A stretch of 64,000 nucleotides of DNA, taken from the NCBI GenBank assembly GCA_905181865.1, contig CAJIZG010000003.1, positions 1,004,001 to 1,068,000 on the forward strand, in the 5' to 3' direction. Below the pieces are notes generated by a model. That model saw nothing but the letters and a program-made list of their open reading frames with translations. It ran no database searches and was not told where the DNA came from. Below are positions 38,150 through 46,828 of this stretch, piece after piece (positions within the stretch are counted from its first letter, which is position 1; each line of letters begins with the position of its first letter). A program made the translations under genes and the position numbers. Origin of the DNA: Urechidicola croceus (GTDB taxonomy: Bacteria > Bacteroidota > Bacteroidia > Flavobacteriales > Flavobacteriaceae).

Positions 38150-39187
38150 ATGCTTAACATAACTATTTTCCATCATATTATTTTTTGGACGGTATATTTT
38201 ATATTGAATACGCTTCGCTGGGGTAGTTATTTTAATGATTATTTGTATGCGCTAAAATCAACTTTATTAGGTTTTCCTATTCACATGACATTGTGTTATT
38301 TACATGTTTATTTCTTAATGCCTAAACTTTTGTTTAAGAGAAAATATTTATACTATTGTCTTGGGCTTATTTCTGCCCTAATTGCGATGCTCTTCGTAAA
38401 GTTTAATCTCACTTATTTTCTTATCAGTCAAAATGTATGGCCAGAAGGCCCCGCATTCACAAGCCAACTATCATTAAACTATTCTATTGAGATGATGATA
38501 GGCGAATTGTATGTAATCACCTTCGTAACTGCTATCAAAATTACTATAGATTGGAATAACGAACATAAAAGAGTTACTAATTTAGAAAAAGATCAATTAG
38601 AGGCTGAATTACTATTTTTAAAAACTCAAATATCTCCTCACTTTTTTTTTAACACCCTAAATAATATTTATTCACTTTCACTAGACGCTTCAAAAAAGGC
38701 TCCAAATAGTATTTTAAAACTTTCAGATTTGATGCGTTACTTACTCCATGAAACTAAAAAGAAAAGGCAGAGTTTAAAGAAAGAAATTGAGTGCATTCAA
38801 AATTACTTAGAGTTAGAAAGGATGCGTTTTGACGACAGGCTTGAATTAGTTTTAAACGTTACTGGATCTACAAATAATAAGAAAATAGCTCCTATACTAT
38901 TGCTCTCTTTTATAGAAAATGCTTTTAAACATGGTGCTAATAAAAACATTGGCCATATTAAAATTGAGATTAATTTTAATATTATTGGCGACTATTTACA
39001 TTTTAATATCTCTAATCCGCTGCCAACAGAAATCTCTTTTGAACAATGCTTTAATACCAAAAGTGGAATTGGATTAAAAAATGTAAAAAAAAGATTGGCA
39101 TTGGGCTACGGAAAAGATGAATATGATTTATCCATTAAAGAAAATAGTAGCATTTTTGTTATTGACTTAAAAATTAAGGTCTCATGA
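38150..39187 (+). CDS. LytS-type sensor histidine kinase
   Basis: 345 residues. Four membrane helices in the first 135 residues (about 7-21, 38-56, 66-92, 113-133), a short coiled coil, then the His_kinase domain with H164 in QISPHFFFNTLNN, and an ATPase domain with LLSFIENAFKHGANKN and SGIGLKNVKKRLALGYG. No periplasmic sensor domain is visible, so the signal is likely intramembrane. It overlaps the response regulator by four bases. Confidence 0.92.
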   Translation: MLNITIFHHIIFWTVYFILNTLRWGSYFNDYLYALKSTLLGFPIHMTLCYLHVYFLMPKLLFKRKYLYYCLGLISALIAMLFVKFNLTYFLISQNVWPEGPAFTSQLSLNYSIEMMIGELYVITFVTAIKITIDWNNEHKRVTNLEKDQLEAELLFLKTQISPHFFFNTLNNIYSLSLDASKKAPNSILKLSDLMRYLLHETKKKRQSLKKEIECIQNYLELERMRFDDRLELVLNVTGSTNNKKIAPILLLSFIENAFKHGANKNIGHIKIEINFNIIGDYLHFNISNPLPTEISFEQCFNTKSGIGLKNVKKRLALGYGKDEYDLSIKENSSIFVIDLKIKVS

Positions 39188-39894
39188 TCAAAAACTGTGT
39201 CATTATTGATGACGAACCTTTAGCAATTAAGGTGATTCAAAATCATCTTAGACAAGTGAAAAATCTAAACTTGATTCATACATTTGGAAACGCTATAGAC
39301 GGACTTTCATTTATCGAAGAAAACAAAGTAGATGTTATATTTTTAGACATAAACATGCCTTTGCTCGATGGTTTCAATTTTATAAAAAGTTTAGTGAAAA
39401 AACCACTTATTATAGTAACTACAGCTCACTCTGAGTATGCGGTTGAATCGTATGAATTAGACGTGCTTGATTATTTGATTAAGCCAATTTCATTTCCTCG
39501 ATTTATAACGGCAATCAATAAATTTCACAGAGCCATTAACTACGAAATAAACCCAGCCGATGAAAGATCTTATATTTTTGTAAAAACCGACCTAAGGAAA
39601 ATGCAGAAAATATTTTTGGATGAAATTTTAGCCATTGAAAGTTTAAAGGATTATTTAAAAATCATAACCCTTTCAGGGAAATTTGTAATCTTAAAAACTC
39701 TTAGTACTTTCACTGAAGAACTTCCCTCAAAAAACTTTGTAAGAATTCACCGATCATATACAATCGCTATTGATAAAATTGATACAATACAAGGCAACAC
39801 TGTTAAAATAGATGGTGCCAAATACGTCATTGGACGAACCTATAGCGATGCATTCAAAGAACGCATCGCTAAGCATATTAATAAGACAAATTAA
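39184..39894 (+). CDS. LytTR family response regulator
   Basis: 236 residues. Receiver domain with acidic pocket IIDDEP and phosphoacceptor D55 in IFLDINMP, then a LytTR DNA-binding domain (about 135-232: KMQKIFLDEILAIESLKDYLKI, FVRIHRSYTIAIDKI). Partner of the overlapping kinase. Located inside the catabolic region and divergent from GH92, it may regulate these genes; that is inference. Confidence 0.93.
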   Translation: MIKNCVIIDDEPLAIKVIQNHLRQVKNLNLIHTFGNAIDGLSFIEENKVDVIFLDINMPLLDGFNFIKSLVKKPLIIVTTAHSEYAVESYELDVLDYLIKPISFPRFITAINKFHRAINYEINPADERSYIFVKTDLRKMQKIFLDEILAIESLKDYLKIITLSGKFVILKTLSTFTEELPSKNFVRIHRSYTIAIDKIDTIQGNTVKIDGAKYVIGRTYSDAFKERIAKHINKTN

Positions 39895-39900
39895 TTGTCT

Positions 39901-40587
39901 CTACAACTTTTTAATTTTTAATTTCTTATAAAATACTTGCATTGATGGTCCTGCATGAACTTGTAATGCTAGTACTCCGGAAGTTGCCAATTTCTCAGTT
40001 TCATTATCTATTACATCTATTGTTAATTGACCATTGATATAATGTTGTAAATGATTCCCTTTTACGACAACCCGATAGTTATTCCAATCATCTTGATTAA
40101 TAACTGCCTGAACCTCTTCTGAGGATATAAATTTTTCTACTGTTTTCTCTCCACTTTCAGAAATAATCACCTTCTCTCCTCGTTTTGCTATAATCCCTCT
40201 TCCCTTTTCTTCATATAAAATTCCGGAATGTTGAATCCCTGCTTCCATATCAGCTTGATACCCTCCAATGATAAATTTCTCTTCATCTATTACTCTTGCA
40301 CGGTACTGCACGCCACTATTTCCTCCAATAATCTTATATTTAAAGGTCAATTCAAAATCAGAAACAGGTTTATCATAAATCAAAAAGGTATTTTGCTTGA
40401 TAACAACTTTATCAGTAGTTTCACCCTTAATACATCCGTTCTCCACAGACCACACCCTACTATCTCCCCTCCAATGGCTAAGGTCTTTTCCATTGAATAT
40501 TTTTTCCGCTTTACTTCCTTTTTGCCCTGCTACATTGCAACTTACTAAAATTGCAATAACTATTGTGTATATTAATTTTTGATTCAT
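39901..40587 (-). CDS. DUF1080 (3-keto-glycoside hydrolase type) lipoprotein
   Basis: 228 residues, lipobox Cys17 (AILVSC). IFNGKDLSHWRGDSRVWSVENGCIKGET and GNSGVQYRAR are the DUF1080 hallmarks; the domain is a concanavalin-like beta sandwich. Recent work on the family supports hydrolysis of 3-keto-disaccharides. Its ATG overlaps the end of the cytochrome-bearing dehydrogenase-like gene by four bases, fitting a two-step oxidise-then-cleave pair. Confidence 0.9.
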   Translation of the reverse strand: MNQKLIYTIVIAILVSCNVAGQKGSKAEKIFNGKDLSHWRGDSRVWSVENGCIKGETTDKVVIKQNTFLIYDKPVSDFELTFKYKIIGGNSGVQYRARVIDEEKFIIGGYQADMEAGIQHSGILYEEKGRGIIAKRGEKVIISESGEKTVEKFISSEEVQAVINQDDWNNYRVVVKGNHLQHYINGQLTIDVIDNETEKLATSGVLALQVHAGPSMQVFYKKLKIKKL

Positions 40588-43190
40588 TTTTTCATTTTGT
40601 TTTTGTTTCCTCCTGATAACATATACGCAATCAAGTCTGTAATTTCTTGTTCATTTAGTCTATTAACCAATCCTGCAGGCATTGGCGATACCTTCGATAA
40701 TTCAATACTTTCTAATCTATCTTTTCTAACTTTTGTAGTAACATCAGCGGCAAATGCACTAATACTCACTTCAATATTTTTATCATCTTCATCAACTTTA
40801 ATTCCGGTAACTACCGAGCCATTTTTCATATGATAATTTGAATACTGATATCTGTCTCCAATGGTACCGGATGGATTGACAATCGCCTCTCCAATGGCTC
40901 CAACTGTAAATCTTGTACCAATTTGCGTCAACTCAGGCCCTGTACTTCCGCCTGCACCATTCATACTATGACAAGAAATACATAATGAAGCTTTGAATAA
41001 ATTCTCTCCATTCTCAAAATTGGCATTCTTATAATTCTTCTCATACGCAGACATTAAGAGTTCAACTGTATAATCAATTCCAGGCCCTTGAGGTTGTTTT
41101 ACGTCCTTCATATAATCTGGCCTAAGAGCGGCAGCTATCTCCGTTAATTCAGAAAGGTACTCTTGCTCTTTCTCAGGAACATTTGCCAATGCTGTTTTTT
41201 GAATCGCTCTAATAAAATTTAAATACTGTTTACCTCCCGCTTTTTGCAGCGCATCTCCAAACCATTTAAAATAACGCTCTCTTGTAGAAGTTGACCAACC
41301 TTTTTCAACAGCACTCAAACTCATGGCATAACTAATGTTACGTTGATTTGGCATATTTGCTAGCATATTCTCAACATCTTTTCCATATTGTTCACTTCTA
41401 TTAGAAATATCTCCAGACAGGTATAATTCCTTCATTCCCTCCATCGAAGTATTCGTTTCCATTTCATTTAATGTTAACTCAACTACTTCTTCTACCTGTA
41501 AATAACTTAGAATCTTACCCAATTCCATATTCAAGGCTTCAGAACCTGCCAAATAAGCAGGCAATAATGATTCCTTAATCTTTCCTTGTAGGTCATTTGA
41601 TAAAGTTCCATCCATTCTTAATAACAATAGATCGATTCCTCTTATAAAATCTAATTTTTTAGAATTCTCTAAACCTTGCCAATCTATTTCCAATAAAGTA
41701 TTCAAGGCTTCATTCCTAGCAGCATCGTTACCATGACGCGCAATTGCCAACGCCAACCCTACAGATACTTCTGAAGAATTATCTTTCTTAATTTCATCTT
41801 TCCAATGCTTGTAGTCTAAATGTTCCAAAGCAATTCTTGCAGAGAATCGAATTGTACGATCTCCATGATCCAAATTTTTCACGATAAACGAGATTTTATC
41901 TACGGATGGAACAGCATGCAATGCCTCCAATTCTTGTCTTAATTCTCGCTGTTTTTTACCACTAGATCGTTCCTTTAATTCTAAAACTTCAGACGGCAAT
42001 TCACCTTCATAAGTTACGCGATATAACGCAGACTCTAATCGTCTTCCTCCAGTTAAGAAGTAAAAAGCGCCATCATCACCTACTACACCGTTCGTAATTG
42101 GTAAAGGAACACCAGAAATAAATTCTGTCACCTCTGCGTCAAACGAACTACCATTTGGTGTTAGCTTCGCATGATACATCGTTCCATAACTCCAATCAAA
42201 CACATACAATCCTTTTTGATAGTATGCTGGGAACTTTAACCCTCTTCCATCCAATAAACCTGTTGGGGATCCTTGTCCTAAATTGGCAATACTCGAAAGA
42301 TTATCTGGATAAAAATCTCTAAATTTTCCAGTACCAGTTCTCCATCCAAAATCTGCGCCACTTGTCATATGATTTAAACGAATTGGTCTATACCATGGCA
42401 TTCCTAAATCATACTCCATATCAGAATCAAATCCAAACAATTCATCATCACGGTTAAAAGCAATATCATAGGTGTTTCTCGTTCCAACGGTAATCAATAT
42501 CCACTCTTTACCTTCAAAATCTGTTTGAGCCACCCAACCACCAGGAGCTTTTCTTGAATTTGCATGACCACTAGGGTCTTTAATTACAGGTAACAAATTA
42601 TCTTCATCCCAAACTTCTGGGACTGCTCCTCTTACGTCATCTGGAATATCGGTATGATTTCCAAAAACCATATACATGGATTGACCATCTGGTGCCAATA
42701 CAATATTGTGTGGTCCATGCTCACCTCTTCCATTCACAGTCTTTAAGGTTTTAACAGTATCTAACTCACCATCTCCATTAGAATCAATGATTTTGTACAA
42801 TCCACTAGGAATCTTTTTATCACCTGAATTTACTAAGGCAAACAACTCATTATTATGATACAATAACCCCTGAGCTAATCCAATATTGATATCTAGTTTC
42901 TGTATGTCAAGGACGTCTTTTTCTCCAGACTTTGTAAGCCTCGATTTATAAATACTTCCGTATTGATCGGATGCGTAGAAATTTCCTTTATCATCTTTGG
43001 TAATACTTACCCAAGATCCTTGTTCATGCTCTGTAGGCTCATACAATTTAGAAATACTAAAGCCTTTTGGCAATGTAACATCCTCCATTGTAATTTTCTC
43101 AATAATAGGTGTTTCGTTGTCAGCATCTACATTGCACGAAAGAAGCAGTGCACAGGTAATGCTAAGTAGTAATAGATTGATTTTCTTCAT
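40584..43190 (-). CDS. PVC-type cytochrome c / sugar-dehydrogenase-like lipoprotein
   Basis: 868 residues, lipobox Cys19 (ALLLSC). Residues about 35-400 are a PQQ-glucose-dehydrogenase-like beta-propeller (GEHGPHNIVLAPDG, SGADFGWRTGTG). Residues about 410-690 are helical HEAT-like repeats. The C-terminal cytochrome c has CISCH at 737-741 and a likely axial Met837 in SPMPAG. Probably oxidises a sugar in the periplasm and passes electrons to its heme. The design is common in Planctomycetes and Verrucomicrobia and found in some Bacteroidota. Coupled to the DUF1080 gene. Confidence 0.88.
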   Translation of the reverse strand: MKKINLLLLSITCALLLSCNVDADNETPIIEKITMEDVTLPKGFSISKLYEPTEHEQGSWVSITKDDKGNFYASDQYGSIYKSRLTKSGEKDVLDIQKLDINIGLAQGLLYHNNELFALVNSGDKKIPSGLYKIIDSNGDGELDTVKTLKTVNGRGEHGPHNIVLAPDGQSMYMVFGNHTDIPDDVRGAVPEVWDEDNLLPVIKDPSGHANSRKAPGGWVAQTDFEGKEWILITVGTRNTYDIAFNRDDELFGFDSDMEYDLGMPWYRPIRLNHMTSGADFGWRTGTGKFRDFYPDNLSSIANLGQGSPTGLLDGRGLKFPAYYQKGLYVFDWSYGTMYHAKLTPNGSSFDAEVTEFISGVPLPITNGVVGDDGAFYFLTGGRRLESALYRVTYEGELPSEVLELKERSSGKKQRELRQELEALHAVPSVDKISFIVKNLDHGDRTIRFSARIALEHLDYKHWKDEIKKDNSSEVSVGLALAIARHGNDAARNEALNTLLEIDWQGLENSKKLDFIRGIDLLLLRMDGTLSNDLQGKIKESLLPAYLAGSEALNMELGKILSYLQVEEVVELTLNEMETNTSMEGMKELYLSGDISNRSEQYGKDVENMLANMPNQRNISYAMSLSAVEKGWSTSTRERYFKWFGDALQKAGGKQYLNFIRAIQKTALANVPEKEQEYLSELTEIAAALRPDYMKDVKQPQGPGIDYTVELLMSAYEKNYKNANFENGENLFKASLCISCHSMNGAGGSTGPELTQIGTRFTVGAIGEAIVNPSGTIGDRYQYSNYHMKNGSVVTGIKVDEDDKNIEVSISAFAADVTTKVRKDRLESIELSKVSPMPAGLVNRLNEQEITDLIAYMLSGGNKNKMKK

Positions 43191-43229
43191 AATATAATAG
43201 TTAGGTGGTTATTTGATTTTAATTGTTTT

Positions 43230-44432
43230 TTATGGTGCTGTAGCTTTATAAATAATTGCGGATGATGAACTGCTTATTTTATAGTCACTATTCGCTGTTA
43301 AAAATACTGTTTCTCCTTTTCCTAATTGTAATATCGTCTCTCCTTCATGAATTTGGACTTTACCTTGAATCACAATTAAAATCTGAGCCGTCTTTGAAAT
43401 CGATTGATATTGATCTCCTTTAGCAATAGAAATTTGACTCAATTCAAAATCTGGCGCTGGACTTTTGTAAATGCGTTCAAGGCCATCTTCTTGAAGTTTA
43501 CCCAACATAATATTAGGATGCGTTTCGTCAAAAGCTACATGCTTTAATAATTCAGCAACATCTACGTGCTTAGGGGTTAAACCTCCTCGCAATACGTTAT
43601 CAGAATTTGCCATGAGTTCCATGTTTTGTCCTTCTAGATACGCATGTGGAATTCCAGCATCTTGAAATACGGCCTCTCCCTTGTTTGCCTTTACAACGTT
43701 GAAGAAGTAAATAGAATAAATTCCTTTATCTAATATGAATGAATCTGCTGCAGTGGCCACGGATTTCGCCGCCCAATAATCTGAACTTGATTTCTCCAAT
43801 TTTCCTGATTGGTACAATGGTAAAATCCGATCAACCAACGATTGTAATGTTTGATTAGTCTCCTCTATAGATTCTTCCATCACTCTTTTATACAATCCAA
43901 AGTAGCCGTCTTTTTTGAAAACAGGCAGTAAATCCACAAATTCTGGTGTATTCTTTAAAACCTGAGTCAATGTATCTTTTGGCAAGAAACCATGCAACAA
44001 CCAAAACTCACTCAAAGCCACCATAATTTCTGGCTTGTGATTGTCATCTTTATAATTTCTATGCGGAGCAGCTAACGGAATCCCAATTTCATTTTCATAA
44101 GCAAATCCTTTTACTGCTTCTATTTTTGTTGGATGCACTTGAATTGATAGTACATCACTTACATCCAACACTTTAAATAAAAAAGGCAGTCGCCCAAACT
44201 TTTTCGCGATATCCTGTCCTAAGTTCTCAGTTAAATTTGAATTCAAAAAAGCATCTAAATTTTGATCTCCTTCGGATGTTGATACTATTGATGGGGCGTT
44301 TACATGAGCACCTAACCAATATTCTGCACATTTATTATCACTCGCTTTTTCCCCTAATAATTCGGGAATAAATTGAATACCTCCCCAAGCATAATTTTGA
44401 ATTTTTCCTTTAAGTCTATATAGTCTAGACAT
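43230..44432 (-). CDS. manA: Mannose-6-phosphate isomerase, class I
   Basis: Interconverts mannose-6-phosphate and fructose-6-phosphate in the cytoplasm. Zinc-site residues are seen in SIQVHPTK, DDNHKPE and DAGIPHAYLEG; the N-terminal NYAWGG is typical. 400 residues, normal. It lies between two export-targeted genes in the same direction and would link mannose freed by the GH92 enzyme to glycolysis. Confidence 0.95.
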   Translation of the reverse strand: MSRLYRLKGKIQNYAWGGIQFIPELLGEKASDNKCAEYWLGAHVNAPSIVSTSEGDQNLDAFLNSNLTENLGQDIAKKFGRLPFLFKVLDVSDVLSIQVHPTKIEAVKGFAYENEIGIPLAAPHRNYKDDNHKPEIMVALSEFWLLHGFLPKDTLTQVLKNTPEFVDLLPVFKKDGYFGLYKRVMEESIEETNQTLQSLVDRILPLYQSGKLEKSSSDYWAAKSVATAADSFILDKGIYSIYFFNVVKANKGEAVFQDAGIPHAYLEGQNMELMANSDNVLRGGLTPKHVDVAELLKHVAFDETHPNIMLGKLQEDGLERIYKSPAPDFELSQISIAKGDQYQSISKTAQILIVIQGKVQIHEGETILQLGKGETVFLTANSDYKISSSSSAIIYKATAP

Positions 44433-44519
44433 ATATGTTATGTTTTTTATCGGACATTATACAAAGATTCAATTATAATTATAAAATACCTACATAATAC
44501 TTTTCAATTTCTAATACTT

Positions 44520-45380
44520 TTATTGCTTTAATCGATCTGTTTTTAATTTACTTACTAAAAAAACGTATGTTAAAGGCACAAATTCATGTTTTAGAGAATC
44601 TAAGGATACATTCCAAAGTCGAAACCCCATAGGTCTTCCGTCAAAATTTTTACTAGTAGTTTCTCCGCTTACAAATTGAATATCATCAACTGCATTAATT
44701 AGGGTTTCATGTTTATGACCTGACAAATATGCTTTTACTTTATTTTTCTTAAAAAGTTCTAATATTCTCTCTCGTTTATCCAATGGTAAATTGAAATACT
44801 GCTCTTCCTCATCTGGAGTTTTTAGAAATATTGGATAATGACCAATTACGAATGATTCTAAATCCTGCTTCCCTAAATCATTCAACGTGGTTTCGAACCA
44901 TTGATGATGTTTTTCAGATTCCTCCTTTACATCAACTTTCCACAATTGGGTGTTGGTCATTACAATCGAAACTCCTTTATTCTCAAAAGCATAATAATCA
45001 TTTCCTATCGTTTTTCTATAGTAGGCCAATGATTTCGCGTCAGGCTTATTTCCTACATCGTGATTTCCAGGAACGGGATAACACGGCATGTTAAACCCCT
45101 TCTTAATTCTATTAAAATCTGCAAAAGAACTATCCACTGCATTGTGAACCAGATCACCACAGATGACTACAAAATCTGGATTCAAATCATTTATTTGTTT
45201 TACCGCCTGCTCAAACATTCTCACATCATGCTCATAACCACCCATGCCCAATTGAGTATCGCACATTTGAACAAAACTAAAAGGCTCTCTTTTAGAACAT
45301 GACAAACTTAAAAATAGTATGATCACTAGGCACAAACATAATTTACAATTTGATATTTTCAAAAGTTTTATCTTTCCCAC
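44520..45380 (-). CDS. Calcineurin-like metallophosphoesterase, lipoprotein
   Basis: 286 residues, starting with GTG in a TAGTG overlap with the DUF1501 stop, which implies coupling. The signal peptide ends in a lipobox (LFLSLSC). Metal motifs: DTQ (instead of the usual DxH), ICGDLVHN, PGNHD, IGHYP and SGHKHE. The DTQ form is shared with the CPPED1-like branch. The substrate is unknown; an exported phosphoesterase may strip phosphate from glycans or sugars. Confidence 0.88.
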   Translation of the reverse strand: MGKIKLLKISNCKLCLCLVIILFLSLSCSKREPFSFVQMCDTQLGMGGYEHDVRMFEQAVKQINDLNPDFVVICGDLVHNAVDSSFADFNRIKKGFNMPCYPVPGNHDVGNKPDAKSLAYYRKTIGNDYYAFENKGVSIVMTNTQLWKVDVKEESEKHHQWFETTLNDLGKQDLESFVIGHYPIFLKTPDEEEQYFNLPLDKRERILELFKKNKVKAYLSGHKHETLINAVDDIQFVSGETTSKNFDGRPMGFRLWNVSLDSLKHEFVPLTYVFLVSKLKTDRLKQ

Positions 45381-46828
45381 TATGCAAATAAATCTAGTAC
45401 GGGTTTTCCATGTCCATCTGGAGTCGTATAAAAAGGTCTTCCTTCAATAGTATAGTTGGTCTCAGGATGCATTCCCAATGCATGATAAATAGATTGATGT
45501 ACTTGATCTATCACTACTGGTTTTTCAATAGATGAACAAGGTCTTTCATCAGCCGTTTTTCCATAAACCAACCCTTTTTTAACACCTCCACCCCACATCA
45601 ATATGGAACCTCCATCTGTAAAGTGACGGTGCATTCCGTAAAATTTTTCATCTTCTATTAAATCTGGTTGAAAGACTTGACCTTTTACATTTTCACCTGG
45701 TCTACCTTCCATAATTGCATCTCTGCTAAACTCACTTGCCAAAATAATTAGTGTTCTGTCCAAATGCCCTGTTTCATCTAAATCCTTCACTAATTGAGCA
45801 ATGGGACCATCAATCATTTCTTTCATTTTTACCAATCTTATATGACCATTTTCATGTGTATCCCAACCTAAAAACGGTTCATATTCAGAGGAAACACTCA
45901 CGAATCTCGCTCCGTTCATCGCCAATCTTTTTGCCATCAAACAGCCCAAGCCAAAACGACCTGTATCATATTTATCATAACTTTCCTTTGGCTCTAATTT
46001 TAAATCAAACACTTTTGATTCCGGAGAATTCAACAACGTATAGGATTGCTCCATGGAACGCATCAGAGATTCCTTTTGGTAATCACTCCCTCGCTCTAGC
46101 GTGGCACTTTTTTTCGTTAATTCCTTATATAATTCGTTTCTTGCCTCAAATCTTTTCAATGTCATTCCTTGCGGTGGGCGCACACTTTCTAAACCACTTG
46201 ATGGATCTGGAATTAAAAAGGGCCCATATTCACTTCCTAAGAATCCAGCCGAATGAAATGCTTTCAATTCTTCTGCTTCACCGACCGTAAATCTTTGCCC
46301 TATCGAAATAAATGGAGGGATTACATTATTTACTGGACCTAATTCTTTCGCGATCCAAGCTCCTATATGAGGCGCCTGCACAGATTGAGGTGGCTCATAA
46401 CATGTATGCCAATGATATTGATGTCTAGTATGTAAAATATGACCTAAATCAGCCGCTCTGTATGAACGAATAATAGCACCTTTGTCCATCACACTTCCAA
46501 TACCTTCTAACCCTTCAGAAAAATACAAATCGTCAACAGCAGTTGGTACTTTTGGAAATGTACTCAACACTCTTTTACTTTCCACTCCCTTTGAATAAGG
46601 AGTGTACTCTTTAGGATCGAACGTTTCTGTATGTGCCATGCCACCCGCCATCCATAAAAGAATAACAGTATCTGCAGTAGAAGTATCTATGGATGAAATA
46701 TTTGAACAAGAACTTAAAAAACTTGCCGTTGGAATACTCACTGCCGCCGCAGAAAGACTGGCTGCTCCCATTTTTTTTATAAACTCTCTCCTCGAATTAT
46801 TTTTATCTATACTCATATCTTTATCCAT
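45380..46828 (-). CDS. DUF1501 protein with Tat signal
   Basis: 482 residues from the ATG at 46828, chosen because it overlaps the upstream stop (TAATG) and is followed by the twin-arginine signal RREFIKKMG; the frame opens further upstream at 46870. The body has AGGMAHTETFDPKEYTPYSKG, GWDTHENGH and ASEFSRD, placing it in DUF1501, an alkaline-phosphatase/sulfatase-superfamily relative. Function unknown. It is nearly always found after PSCyt/PSD1 genes, as here. Confidence 0.9.
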   Translation of the reverse strand: MDKDMSIDKNNSRREFIKKMGAASLSAAAVSIPTASFLSSCSNISSIDTSTADTVILLWMAGGMAHTETFDPKEYTPYSKGVESKRVLSTFPKVPTAVDDLYFSEGLEGIGSVMDKGAIIRSYRAADLGHILHTRHQYHWHTCYEPPQSVQAPHIGAWIAKELGPVNNVIPPFISIGQRFTVGEAEELKAFHSAGFLGSEYGPFLIPDPSSGLESVRPPQGMTLKRFEARNELYKELTKKSATLERGSDYQKESLMRSMEQSYTLLNSPESKVFDLKLEPKESYDKYDTGRFGLGCLMAKRLAMNGARFVSVSSEYEPFLGWDTHENGHIRLVKMKEMIDGPIAQLVKDLDETGHLDRTLIILASEFSRDAIMEGRPGENVKGQVFQPDLIEDEKFYGMHRHFTDGGSILMWGGGVKKGLVYGKTADERPCSSIEKPVVIDQVHQSIYHALGMHPETNYTIEGRPFYTTPDGHGKPVLDLFA

